Below, piece after piece: positions 1 to 7,171 of a stretch of 20,599 nt of DNA (positions are counted from its first letter, which is position 1; every line of letters begins with the position of its first letter). Under the pieces are notes generated by a model. The model made no database searches, was not told the origin of the DNA, and saw nothing but the letters and a program-made list of their open reading frames with translations. Position numbers and translations under genes: made by a program. The DNA comes from a virus. The stretch is taken from positions 1 through 20,599 of IMG/VR virus record IMGVR_UViG_3300008459_005087. The stretch is one strand, 5' to 3'.

Positions 1-22
1 CGAATTAAGCACTAAGGAAGTC

Positions 23-907
23 ATGAAGCGTAGACCTGGTGTAAATCTTGCTGGCAAAAAAGCATACCCTGGGGTTGCTGGTGAACCAAAGGTTCGCGCT
101 ACCGAGAGTGTAGAACAGATTGACGAACTAGATAAAAAGACTCTTGGTTCATATATCAAGAAAGCTAATTTAAGCGCTATGGATCAGGCTAGAAAGTCTG
201 GTGAATACAATAACCCAGATCAACCAAAGCATTTCAGTAAAGCTATGGACAGAATGCGCGGTATTAAAAAGGCAACTGATAAACTCGTTGCTAAAGAAGA
301 AGCAGATCTTGATGAAGCAATGACTAATGATCACTGGGTACATATCAAACATGCTGGGTCATTTGCAAGCCCTAAAAAAGATACAATTGTAGGTTATAGC
401 AAACCGTCAAAGAACGCGCCGAAACTTAAAGATGGTGCAAATGGCGCGCTGCGTGTCAGTGTTGCAAAAGAAAAAGGCTATATTATCGAAGAAGTTGAAG
501 AACTTGATGAACTCAAGAAATCAACTCTTGGTTCTTATGTGAAGAAAGCTTCAGGTAATATGGCTGGAAATGCTGCAGTTGCTGCTGCACAAGCTTCTTC
601 TTCCATGGGGAAATCATCCTCAGAAACTAAGCGTAACATTACCAATCGCATGAAAGGTATTGCAAGAGCAACAGATAAGCTTACTAAGGAAGAAGTCGAA
701 CTTGACGAAGCTTACAAGATTGGCGCGATGAAGCTCAAAGATGGTTCTTCAGTAACTCTTAGTCGTGAAGATGTTGATGCACTAAATGGCTTGTCTAAAC
801 TTCTTAATAGCGCTAATCAATCCAAAATGCAGGATCAAGTGTCATCTAGTAAAAAAGAATTTAATCAAATCCTAGCATTTGCAAAGGAAGCGGTGCAGCA
901 TGGTTGA
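23..907 (+). CDS. Repeat-containing putative prohead core / internal head protein (5' end uncertain)
   Basis: I do not recognise a named T4 gene. The 294-residue product is rich in Lys, Glu, Ala and Ser and holds two copies of one unit: residues about 33-99 (IDELDKKTLGSYIKKA, then an RMRGIKKATDKL segment, ending LDEA) and about 161-230 (LDELKKSTLGSYVKKA, then RMKGIARATDKL, ending LDEA). Units of this kind recur in proteins of marine T4-like phages. Both copies end in LDE-A, which fits the (L/I)-x-E cleavage rule of the gp21 prohead protease encoded two genes downstream. With its position directly before 21-22-23, this suggests a core or internal head protein (inference). The frame is open to the window edge, so the ATG used here, with AAGGAA only three bases before it, may be an internal Met. 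The 3' end overlaps the next gene by 8 nt. Confidence 0.65.
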   Translation: MKRRPGVNLAGKKAYPGVAGEPKVRATESVEQIDELDKKTLGSYIKKANLSAMDQARKSGEYNNPDQPKHFSKAMDRMRGIKKATDKLVAKEEADLDEAMTNDHWVHIKHAGSFASPKKDTIVGYSKPSKNAPKLKDGANGALRVSVAKEKGYIIEEVEELDELKKSTLGSYVKKASGNMAGNAAVAAAQASSSMGKSSSETKRNITNRMKGIARATDKLTKEEVELDEAYKIGAMKLKDGSSVTLSREDVDALNGLSKLLNSANQSKMQDQVSSSKKEFNQILAFAKEAVQHG

Positions 908-1148
908 TATTATCCTCAAGCCAACTGGTACTCAGGTAAATATTTCTACCGCGAATACCGTTCATAACTCAACGTTGGTGCGGGTTTACGCACCAACTGA
1001 AGCTCTTGTTACCTATTCTGATTCTGCTGATACCGTAATTGGAACCATCACAATTCCTGCTGGATTTGTTGAAATTATGGAGAAACTCCGTACGGATAAA
1101 CTCTCGGCGAACACAACAGTCTGGGCTACTCCATTGGCTTATAAATAA
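900..1148 (+). CDS. Small beta-rich protein, putative virion component
   Basis: This is an 82-residue protein of unknown function, with alternating hydrophobic residues, many Thr and Val, and no charged coil; it is probably a small beta-structure. I chose the ATG at 900 because AAGGAAG lies about nine bases upstream, inside the end of the preceding gene; an upstream TTG at 879 has no such site. It overlaps the preceding gene by 8 nt and ends just before the prohead protease gene, so it belongs to the head assembly block. A head decoration or other minor virion protein is a reasonable guess, but nothing in the sequence proves it. Its last codons, TAT AAA TAA, coincide with a T4-type late promoter box. 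Confidence 0.7.
   Translation: MVDIILKPTGTQVNISTANTVHNSTLVRVYAPTEALVTYSDSADTVIGTITIPAGFVEIMEKLRTDKLSANTTVWATPLAYK
1140..1147 (+). promoter_or_regulatory. Candidate T4-type late promoter TATAAATA before gene 21
   Basis: There is an exact TATAAATA, the -10 box recognised by gp55-loaded polymerase in T4. It overlaps the Tyr-Lys-stop codons of the preceding gene and lies 18 nt before the gene 21 ATG. The transcript would start only about a dozen bases before that ATG, just including its ribosome-binding site. The coding overlap leaves some chance of coincidence. Confidence 0.5.
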
Positions 1149-1165
1149 AGAAAAAGGAGATCAAT

Positions 1166-1825
1166 ATGGCCTTACTTATTAAAGATATCGTCGAAGAGGT
1201 TCAGTATATTACTGAAGCCACCGAAAAGGGTGAAAAGAATTATTACATCGAAGGTATCATCATGCAAGGTGATATCAAGAATCGTAATGGTCGTATTTAC
1301 CCATCAAATGTTTTAATGCGTGAAATGAATCGTTATAACGAAAATTACGTTTCAAAGAATCGTGCGTTTGGTGAACTTGGTCACCCACAGGGGCCAACTA
1401 TTAACCTCGACAGAGTTTCACACCTATTTACAGAATTAAGAGCTGATGGTTCAAACGTTGTAGGTAGAGCTAAAATTACTAAAACTCCTATGGGTGATGT
1501 TGTTAAAGGACTCATCGATAGTGGTGCTCAATTAGGAATTTCTTCCCGTGGAATGGGATCTGTGAAGCCAAATGAAAAGGGCATCATGGAAGTACAAAAT
1601 GACTTTATGCTTGCTACGGCAGGCGATATTGTCGCAGATCCTTCGGCTCCGGATGCTTTTGTAAAAGGCATTATGGAAGGTGTTGAGTGGATCTACGACG
1701 TTGCGGCTTCTTCATGGACAGTGGCAAATACATTTGACCAAATTGAAGAAGAAGTAAAAAAATCGAAGCAGATCGATGAAGCCGCTGCTTTAAAGATGTT
1801 CGAAAAGTTCTTAAAGAGCATGTAA
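1166..1825 (+). CDS. 21: Prohead core protein protease (gp21)
   Basis: T4 gp21-type serine protease (peptidase family S77), which degrades the scaffold and trims capsid proteins inside the prohead before DNA packaging. The 219 residues show the family landmarks: N-terminal YIEGIIMQGDIKNRNGRIYP, the His-containing GELGHP near residues 67-72, the Ser-containing LGISSRGMGSV near 124-134, and TAGDIVADPSAPDAFV near 149-164. The length is close to T4 gp21 (about 212). The ATG is preceded by AAAAAGGAGA at good distance. Candidate self-cleavage sites of the (L/I)xE type lie at both ends, ITE-A (residues 15-18) and IDE-A (203-206); T4 gp21 is known to trim itself. Its substrates gp22 and gp23 follow directly. 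Confidence 0.96.
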   Translation: MALLIKDIVEEVQYITEATEKGEKNYYIEGIIMQGDIKNRNGRIYPSNVLMREMNRYNENYVSKNRAFGELGHPQGPTINLDRVSHLFTELRADGSNVVGRAKITKTPMGDVVKGLIDSGAQLGISSRGMGSVKPNEKGIMEVQNDFMLATAGDIVADPSAPDAFVKGIMEGVEWIYDVAASSWTVANTFDQIEEEVKKSKQIDEAAALKMFEKFLKSM

Positions 1826-1844
1826 TTAACAAAATTTGAAATAT

Positions 1845-1852
1845 TATAAATA
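1845..1852 (+). promoter_or_regulatory. T4-type late promoter before gene 22
   Basis: An exact TATAAATA lies in the 65-nt intergenic gap, about 40 nt upstream of the gene 22 start. There is no -35 box, as expected for gp55-dependent late promoters. Confidence 0.8.
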
Positions 1853-1890
1853 ATATTGATTATTTGAATCATCACAAAGGAGAACCTTAA

Positions 1891-2808
1891 ATGGATGTAA
1901 ATCTAGAAAAAGGGTTAGAAGAAGCAAAAGCAACTGGTGAAGACTCCATGTCAACCGATCCAGTTACACCAGCTGGCGGCGCTGTAAAAAAGCGTAAAGC
2001 AGATGCTTTCAAATCTGACTCGACTGCGCAAGCAGACAACGTTGAAAAGCACGTTAAGACCCCACAGGGCAGCAACAATGCTGGTCTACATGAAATGATC
2101 GAAGCTATCTTTGGTGATGCAGATCTTTCAGAAGACTTCAAAAATAAGACAACTACTCTATTTGAAGCAGCACTTCACGAGAAAGTCGAAGCAGTTCGCG
2201 CAGAGCTTGAAGAGCAGTTTGAAGCTGATCTTTCTGAGCAGGTTGAAGCGATTGTAGAAGATCTTACCGACAAAGTTGATTCATACCTTGACTACGTCGT
2301 TGAGAACTGGATGAAAGAGAATGAAGTTGCTCTTGAATCTGGCTACAAAGTTGAAGTTGCAGAGTCGATCATTGCTGGTCTTAAGTCGCTCGTCGAAGAT
2401 CACAATATCGAAGTTGCAGACGAAGAGCTCGAAGCACTTGCTGCAATGGAAGAAGAAGTTGCACAGTCGACTGCTAAGTACAATGCTCTATTCGAAGAGC
2501 TTCTTGCAGAGCGTGCAGAGAAGGAAGAGCTTCAGAAGAATGCAGCGCTTTCACACTTCACTGAAGGCATGATAGCAACTGATGCAGAGCGCTTCAAGGT
2601 TCTTGCAGAAGGCGTTTCTTATGAGTCAGTTGATGACTTTGCTAAGAAGCTTGAGACCATCAAAGAGTCATACTTCACTGAGCAAGTTGTTCGTGCAGAA
2701 GATCAAGCAGAAGTCCTCGAGGAAGAAGTAGAAGAAGTAAAAGCTCCTGTACTTGAACCTTCGGTTTCGGCTTACGTCGCATCACTAAACAAATTTAGTA
2801 AATCTTAA
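1891..2808 (+). CDS. 22: Prohead core scaffolding protein (gp22)
   Basis: Assembly core protein around which the gp23 shell forms; in T4 it is digested to small peptides by gp21. The 305-residue product is strongly acidic and mostly predicted helix, with long Glu-rich coiled-coil stretches (about residues 60-250). It has many (L/I)xE motifs such as LEE-A (9-12) and LFE-A, the kind of site gp21 cuts. The basic, low-complexity N-terminal segment around residues 25-50 (VKKRKADAFKS) and a C-terminus ending in NKFSKS frame the coil. It is somewhat longer than T4 gp22 (269). Identity rests on position between 21 and 23 and on composition, since this family diverges fast. AAAGGAGA precedes the ATG. 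Confidence 0.9.
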   Translation: MDVNLEKGLEEAKATGEDSMSTDPVTPAGGAVKKRKADAFKSDSTAQADNVEKHVKTPQGSNNAGLHEMIEAIFGDADLSEDFKNKTTTLFEAALHEKVEAVRAELEEQFEADLSEQVEAIVEDLTDKVDSYLDYVVENWMKENEVALESGYKVEVAESIIAGLKSLVEDHNIEVADEELEALAAMEEEVAQSTAKYNALFEELLAERAEKEELQKNAALSHFTEGMIATDAERFKVLAEGVSYESVDDFAKKLETIKESYFTEQVVRAEDQAEVLEEEVEEVKAPVLEPSVSAYVASLNKFSKS

Positions 2809-2812
2809 TTTA

Positions 2813-2820
2813 TATAAATA
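2813..2820 (+). promoter_or_regulatory. T4-type late promoter before gene 23
   Basis: An exact TATAAATA lies in the 47-nt gap upstream of the major capsid gene, with the transcript start expected a few bases downstream and AAAGGAGA as the ribosome-binding site. It gives the capsid gene its own late promoter. Confidence 0.85.
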
Positions 2821-2855
2821 TACTAGATTAAATCCATCAAAGGAGATCATAAAAA

Positions 2856-4139
2856 ATGAGAAACGAAGAACTATTGAAGAAGTGGGGCCCAGTGCTTGAG
2901 CACACCGCTCTTCCATCGATCAAGGATGCACATCGTAAAGCTGTCACCGCTCAGCTTCTCGAGAACACCGAAGTCGCTATCCGGGAAGGTCAGACATACG
3001 GTTCTGGTTCTTTCCTTACAGAAGCACCAGTGAATTCCACCGGTGTTGCTGCAAACTACGATCCAGTGCTTATTAGCCTTGTTCGTCGTGCAATGCCTAA
3101 CTTGATCGCATACGATATTGCTGGCGTTCAGCCAATGACTGGCCCAACCGGCTTGATCTTCGCAATGCGTTCAAACTACGCAAACACCACTGCTGCAACC
3201 GCAGAAGCTTTCTACGGCGAAGCTGACACTGACTTCTCAGGCACCGGCACAATGGCTGGTTCAACCGGTAACGTTGCTACTGCAAACACCGGTACTGGTA
3301 TGTCAACAGCAGCTGCTGAAGCTCTTGGCGATGGTGCTGGTACTGACTTCGCACAAATGTCATTCGACATTTCGAAGGTTTCGGTTACTGCTAAGAGCCG
3401 TGCGCTTAAAGCAGAATACACCAGTGAACTTGCACAGGACTTGAAAGCAATTCACGGTCTTGACGCTGAGACTGAGCTTGCAAACATGCTTCAGGCTGAG
3501 CTTCTTGCAGAAATCAACCGTGAAGTTGTTCGCACAGTCTACAACACTGCAGTCACCGGTGCACAAACTGGTACAGCAACCGCTGGTATCTTCGACCTTG
3601 ACGTTGACGCAAATGGCCGTTGGTCAGTTGAGAAGTTCAAGGGTCTTATGTTCCAGATCGAGCGTGAAGCTAACCAGCTCGCAAAAGACACCCGTCGTGG
3701 TAAGGGTAACATCATCATCTGCTCGTCAGATGTTGCATCTGCTCTTCAAATGGCTGGTATCCTTGACTACACCCCAGCGCTTAACAGCAATGCTCTTAAC
3801 GTAGACGACACCGGCAACACCTTCGCAGGTGTTCTCAATGGTCGCTTCCGCGTATACATTGACCCATATGCTGGCGCAAACTACATGGTTGTCGGCTACA
3901 AAGGTTCTTCACCTTTCGACGCTGGTATGTTCTACTGCCCATACGTTCCACTACAGATGGTACGTGCAGTCGGTGAGAACAGCTTCCAGGCTAAAATCGG
4001 CTTCAAAACCCGCTACGGCATGGTTGCTAACCCATTCGCAAAGGGTTCAACCAAGTGGGTTGACGGCGATGGTGACTCCGGTCTTACCAATAACTCGAAC
4101 AAGTACTACCGCCGCGTTCGCGTCACCAACATCCTCTAA
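2856..4139 (+). CDS. 23: Major capsid protein (gp23)
   Basis: HK97-fold capsid shell subunit of T4-like phages. The N-terminus (LLKKWGPVLEH, then LLENTE) and the region PNLIAYDIAGVQPMTGPTGLIFAMR are typical of the family. The maturation site is visible as LTE-A at residues 54-57, so gp21 would remove the first 56 residues. The length of 427 is much shorter than T4 gp23 (521) and nearer to cyanophage and other distant T4-like capsids, which lack some T4 insertions. Codons are biased towards C-ending and G-ending forms compared with neighbouring genes, as expected for a very highly expressed protein. The gene has its own late promoter and a strong terminator behind it. No gp24 vertex gene is seen next to it. 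Confidence 0.97.
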   Translation: MRNEELLKKWGPVLEHTALPSIKDAHRKAVTAQLLENTEVAIREGQTYGSGSFLTEAPVNSTGVAANYDPVLISLVRRAMPNLIAYDIAGVQPMTGPTGLIFAMRSNYANTTAATAEAFYGEADTDFSGTGTMAGSTGNVATANTGTGMSTAAAEALGDGAGTDFAQMSFDISKVSVTAKSRALKAEYTSELAQDLKAIHGLDAETELANMLQAELLAEINREVVRTVYNTAVTGAQTGTATAGIFDLDVDANGRWSVEKFKGLMFQIEREANQLAKDTRRGKGNIIICSSDVASALQMAGILDYTPALNSNALNVDDTGNTFAGVLNGRFRVYIDPYAGANYMVVGYKGSSPFDAGMFYCPYVPLQMVRAVGENSFQAKIGFKTRYGMVANPFAKGSTKWVDGDGDSGLTNNSNKYYRRVRVTNIL

Positions 4140-4168
4140 TAAAAAGAGTAGGGATAACCTACCAGAAC

Positions 4169-4194
4169 TGGGAGCCTTCGGGCTCCCATTTTCG
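4169..4194 (+). terminator. Rho-independent terminator after gene 23
   Basis: An 8-bp perfect stem, TGGGAGCC / GGCTCCCA, closes a C(TTCG)G tetraloop (4177-4180) and is followed by TTTTCG. A weaker 5-bp hairpin (GTAGG / CCTAC, 4148-4162) lies just upstream. It isolates capsid transcription from the genes behind. Confidence 0.93.
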
Positions 4195-4201
4195 TTGGTG
4201 C

Positions 4202-4209
4202 TATAAATA
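4202..4209 (+). promoter_or_regulatory. T4-type late promoter before the tail-tube-type gene
   Basis: An exact TATAAATA directly follows the gene 23 terminator, 28 nt before the next ATG, and restarts late transcription for the tail protein. Confidence 0.82.
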
Positions 4210-4236
4210 TAGTATGATTAGCAACTGAGGTAAGTC

Positions 4237-4728
4237 ATGCAGCAAAACTTTCTTTCACCTACCGGTTTTAGATTCATAGTCAAAAGACTACCAAACGTTT
4301 CGTTCTACGTGCAGTCAGCAAGTATTCCAGGTATTAACATGGGATTCACTCCAACTGCAACTCCTTTTAAAACTCTTAAATCAGCTGGTGATAAACTCAA
4401 TCATGAGTCATTTTCTATTACCATACGTGTAGATGAATATATGGAATCATACAATGAAATATATAACTGGATGGTTGCACTTACAAAGAATGAATCTTAT
4501 TCACAGTTTGCAGATTTAAAGGCGAGCGAATACGGTTTGTACTCAGATGCTTCTCTCGTTGTTCTAAACAGTCGGCAGAATCCTGCTTTAGAAGTTACTC
4601 TCAAAGATGTATTTCCAGTATCGCTCAGTGAAATTCGATTTGATACAACTCAATCAAGTATCAACTTCGTTACCTGTGACATTACGTTCGAACACAACGG
4701 GCATACCGTGAACCGAATAGGCAGTTGA
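4237..4728 (+). CDS. Tail-tube-fold virion protein (gp19-like, or gp3-position homologue)
   Basis: The 163-residue protein opens FLSPTGFRFIVKRLPNVSFYVQ and continues with SASIPGI, GDKL, a strand-rich middle (ITIRVDEYMESYNEIYNWM), YSDASLVVLNS and a C-terminal FDTTQSSINFVTCDITFEH. This pattern of short beta strands, with an F-x-x-D-T-T-Q / C-x-I-T-F end, is that of phage tail-tube-like proteins common in marine T4-like phages. In cyanophages the gene between 23 and uvsY is usually called gp3 (tail completion), whereas the sequence features point to the gp19 tube family; I cannot separate these here. A late promoter and a GAGGT ribosome-binding site precede it. Its stop codon is inside the -35 box of the uvsY promoter. 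Confidence 0.72.
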   Translation: MQQNFLSPTGFRFIVKRLPNVSFYVQSASIPGINMGFTPTATPFKTLKSAGDKLNHESFSITIRVDEYMESYNEIYNWMVALTKNESYSQFADLKASEYGLYSDASLVVLNSRQNPALEVTLKDVFPVSLSEIRFDTTQSSINFVTCDITFEHNGHTVNRIGS

Positions 4729-4753
4729 CATTTTCCTTCATCTGTGATACTAT
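4725..4753 (+). promoter_or_regulatory. Sigma70-type promoter before uvsY
   Basis: TTGACA (4725-4730) is separated by 17 nt from TACTAT (4748-4753); TATAGT (4751-4756) overlaps it at a 20-nt spacing. The -35 box overlaps the stop codon of the preceding gene. It is the switch point from late structural to recombination genes. Confidence 0.75.
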
Positions 4754-4779
4754 AGTATGAAAACGCGAAGGAGATGATG

Positions 4780-5214
4780 ATGGATATTGAAACACTTTAC
4801 AATGAATGGGCTAAGGACGGAGAAATTGATCAATCAAACATCTCTAAGTCAACTACAGACATCCCGAAGCTTCACAATAAATACTTCAGATGGTATGTCG
4901 AAGAAGGCTTGAAACTCAAGAAGCTGAAAGCCGAATACAAAGTTCTCTACAAGCGCAAAGGCGAATGGTACCGTGGAGAACTTGATGACGAGGAATTAAA
5001 GGAGCACGGTTGGAAACCGCAGCCTCTTAAAATTCTTCGAGCAGATGTTCCGTCATATCTTGAAGCAGATGCCGACGTTATTAGGTTGTCGCTGAAGATC
5101 GGTCTTCAAGAAGAGATTGTAGCATATCTCGAATCAATCATTAAACATATTAGTAATAGAAACTTTCTGCTTAAAACAATCGTAGATTGGGAGAAGTTCA
5201 GAACAGGGGCATAA
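4780..5214 (+). CDS. uvsY: UvsY recombination mediator
   Basis: T4 UvsY-type mediator that loads the UvsX recombinase onto gp32-covered single-stranded DNA. The product (144 residues from this start; T4 UvsY has 137) is helical and charged, with the family pattern L-x-x-L followed by the dense lysine segment GLKLKKLKAEYK, a middle LRADVPSYLEADADVIRL matching T4 LSADKDVLKVD, and the C-terminal block IIKHISNRNFLLKTIVDWEKFRTG matching T4 IKSRGFAIKHIQDMRAFEAG. Three ATG codons lie in tandem (4774, 4777, 4780). AAGGAG ends right against the first, so the third, six bases away, is the likely start. The stop overlaps the uvsW start (TAATG), so the two are translationally coupled. Confidence 0.9.
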   Translation: MDIETLYNEWAKDGEIDQSNISKSTTDIPKLHNKYFRWYVEEGLKLKKLKAEYKVLYKRKGEWYRGELDDEELKEHGWKPQPLKILRADVPSYLEADADVIRLSLKIGLQEEIVAYLESIIKHISNRNFLLKTIVDWEKFRTGA

Positions 5215-6671
5215 TGGATTTAGTAACTGTTGAAAAAGTGAATGAAGTGTTTGTTCGTGTTCTAGCAGAACCTTCGTTGAAGATGGAAATGTCTGAGCAC
5301 TTTACCTTTGAAGTGCCAGGAGCTAAGTTTATGCCCGCAGTCCGAAATAAAGTTTGGGACGGCAAAGTGCGTTTGTTGAACACCATGACTGGGTATATCT
5401 ATGCAGGCTTGGTTCCATACATCAAAAAATTCTGTGATCAGCGTGGTTATGAATGCACAGTATCAAAAGAGCTCGGTGAAACAGAAGCTGTACCGGATGA
5501 TTACGGTTATGACTTAGCGCAGCAAGTAGATGCTGCATTCGAAGTTCGTGATTACCAGAACGATGCTATTGTACATGCCATTCGTCAAAACCGCGCCTTG
5601 TTCTTATCACCAACGGCATCTGGTAAGTCATTCATTATCTACCTGATTATGGCTCACCATCTTATGCTTGACCGTAAGATTCTCATTGTCGTTCCTACCA
5701 CTTCGCTTGTAGATCAAATGGCTTCAGACTTCGTTGAGTATAACAAAGGAAAGAAGCTAGATATTCATAAAATCCGTGGCGGTATGGAAAAGAACGTTGA
5801 TGCAGAGATTACTATTACTACTTGGCAATCTGTATATAAGATGCCTAAAACTTTCTTTGAGAAGTTTGATGTAGTATTTGGTGATGAAGCCCACAACTTT
5901 AAAGCAAAGTCTCTTACATCTATCCTCGAGAAGATGCCTCATGTGAAGTACCGTTATGGTCTTACAGGTACTCTTGATGGCACACAGACTCACAAGCTTG
6001 TTCTCGAAGGTTTGTTTGGAACGGTGTTTACCGTAACGAAGACAAAGAAACTTATTGACGACAATGTTCTATCTAGCTTTAAAATTAAAGCATTAGTACT
6101 CAAATACCCAGATGATATTAAGAAAACGAATAAGGGTAAGTCATATCAAGAAGAAATCGATTGGATAGTTCGAAATCAATCACGAAACATGTTCATTCGA
6201 AATCTAGCTTGGAACCTTCCCGGTAACACACTTATTCTTTTCCAATACGTTGACAAACATGGCCAAGCTTTGTTTGATATGCTCAATAAGTCTGAAGAAC
6301 ATAGTGTGTACTTTGTTCACGGTGGTGTGAAAACTGATGAACGAGAAACCATACGCCATGATGTAAGAAAGACAAAGGGCAACATCATTTGTGCTTCTTA
6401 CGGTACATTTTCTACAGGTATAAATATTCCAGAGTTGGACAACCTTATCTTTGCTTCTCCTTCTAAAGGCCGTATCCGAAATCTTCAGTCTATCGGTCGA
6501 GTACTTCGTAAGGGTAAAGACAAATCATCGGCAGTCCTATACGATGTAGTTGACGACTTACAGTGGAAGAATACTCAAAACTTTGCAGTTAAGCACTTCA
6601 TGGAAAGAGTTAAGATCTATAGTGAAGAAGGTTTTGAATTTAAGATCTATAATGTAGATGTGAAAGGATAA
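5214..6671 (+). CDS. uvsW: UvsW DNA/RNA helicase, recombination and origin control
   Basis: Superfamily 2 helicase that unwinds R-loops, D-loops and branched DNA and shifts T4 from origin-driven to recombination-driven replication. The 485 residues (T4 about 503) show an N-terminal UvsW domain (FEVPGAKFMPAVRNKVWDGKVRLL), Q-motif-like VRDYQNDA (111-118), Walker A SPTASGKS (132-139), motif Ia VVPTTSLVDQM, Walker B GDEAHN (223-228), LTGTLDG (250-256) and motif VI QSIGRVLRKG (425-434). The ATG at 5214 overlaps the uvsY stop by one base and matches the T4 start (MD..V.....); an upstream in-frame TTG at 5187 lies inside uvsY and has nothing to favour it. Confidence 0.96.
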   Translation: MDLVTVEKVNEVFVRVLAEPSLKMEMSEHFTFEVPGAKFMPAVRNKVWDGKVRLLNTMTGYIYAGLVPYIKKFCDQRGYECTVSKELGETEAVPDDYGYDLAQQVDAAFEVRDYQNDAIVHAIRQNRALFLSPTASGKSFIIYLIMAHHLMLDRKILIVVPTTSLVDQMASDFVEYNKGKKLDIHKIRGGMEKNVDAEITITTWQSVYKMPKTFFEKFDVVFGDEAHNFKAKSLTSILEKMPHVKYRYGLTGTLDGTQTHKLVLEGLFGTVFTVTKTKKLIDDNVLSSFKIKALVLKYPDDIKKTNKGKSYQEEIDWIVRNQSRNMFIRNLAWNLPGNTLILFQYVDKHGQALFDMLNKSEEHSVYFVHGGVKTDERETIRHDVRKTKGNIICASYGTFSTGINIPELDNLIFASPSKGRIRNLQSIGRVLRKGKDKSSAVLYDVVDDLQWKNTQNFAVKHFMERVKIYSEEGFEFKIYNVDVKG

Positions 6672-6673
6672 AC

Positions 6674-7039
6674 ATGCCAGATCAAGTTTTACACCACGTC
6701 AAGTTAAAAAACGGAGAAGATCTGTTATCTTTTGTTAATCATAAAGAAAATCAAATAGAGTTATATGCACCAATATCGGTACAAGCTGATCCACACCACG
6801 GGCTTTTTGCAAAAAGCTGGTTGTTACTTGCTGATGATAATAGCGTTATGATCTCCAAAGACTTTGTAATCTTTGCGTGCAAAGCTTCCAGTAAAGCAGT
6901 TAACTATTACGAAGAATTTATGCACCGTATACACGAAAGATCACAGATCAAACAAATGGAAGAAGACTCAGAATTTACTTCTGAGCTAGAAGAGCTCTTT
7001 GCAGCCTTAGTAGAATCCAAAACAGCTACAAAGAACTAA
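6674..7039 (+). CDS. Conserved small protein downstream of uvsW, possibly Sm-like
   Basis: The function is unknown. The 121 residues begin VLHHVKLKNGEDLLSFVNHKENQIELYAPISV, a short strand-turn-strand layout with LKNGE that resembles the start of Sm/LSm-like small beta-barrels; a helical, acidic C-terminal tail follows (about 75-121). Small genes with a similar K-L-x-N-G-E start stand between uvsW and gene 55 in other marine T4-like phages as far as I recall, so it is probably a conserved part of this module. It starts two bases after the uvsW stop with AAAGGATAA as its binding site and is therefore in the uvsY-uvsW operon. The Sm-like call is only a shape argument. Confidence 0.75.
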   Translation: MPDQVLHHVKLKNGEDLLSFVNHKENQIELYAPISVQADPHHGLFAKSWLLLADDNSVMISKDFVIFACKASSKAVNYYEEFMHRIHERSQIKQMEEDSEFTSELEELFAALVESKTATKN

Positions 7040-7059
7040 TATTTCAATACCATAAATTC

Positions 7060-7087
7060 ATTATACCCACTTCTGTATAGATGTCAA
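7060..7087 (-). promoter_or_regulatory. Leftward sigma70 consensus promoter, antisense to the small gene and uvsW
   Basis: On the - strand, TTGACA (7087-7082) is followed by a 16-nt spacer and a perfect TATAAT (7065-7060). It points left, away from gene 55, into the 3' end of the 6674-7039 gene. No - strand gene lies within reach, so any product would be antisense RNA. It is back to back with the rightward gene 55 promoter. Confidence 0.55.
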
Positions 7088-7120
7088 CCAAAAAGTTGAA
7101 AGAAAAAGACTTGTTGACAT
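7081..7120. repeat. 8-bp perfect inverted repeat carrying both divergent -35 boxes
   Basis: ATGTCAAC (7081-7088) and GTTGACAT (7113-7120) are exact reverse complements, 24 nt apart. Each arm contains one of the two -35 hexamers, so the symmetry may simply reflect the divergent promoters rather than a separate operator. Confidence 0.6.
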
Positions 7121-7142
7121 TTTTGTACAGATATGATATACT
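7114..7142 (+). promoter_or_regulatory. Sigma70-type promoter before gene 55
   Basis: TTGACA (7114-7119), 17-nt spacer, TATACT (7137-7142). It lies 30 nt upstream of the gene 55 start, whose ribosome-binding site is AAAAGGAGGG. Confidence 0.9.
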
Positions 7143-7171
7143 TAGTCAATAACACATGAAAAGGAGGGAGA

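Noticed and set aside
1948-1955. ATGTCAAC in gene 22 (and again at 3300 in gene 23) as leftward promoters
   Set aside because: No -10-like box lies 15-19 nt to the left of either site, so these are chance matches to the -35 extension.
3829-4206. Second reading frame of 125 residues over the end of gene 23
   Set aside because: It is a shadow of the capsid gene and runs through the terminator hairpin.
6250-6280. TTGACA in uvsW as a promoter
   Set aside because: Only TTTGAT-like sequence lies at the right distance; it lacks the GTTGACAT extension.
6419-6426. Exact TATAAATA inside uvsW as a late promoter
   Set aside because: It encodes part of the conserved helicase segment GINIP, is far from any downstream gene start that needs it, and other late promoters are at gene borders. 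Coincidence is more likely.
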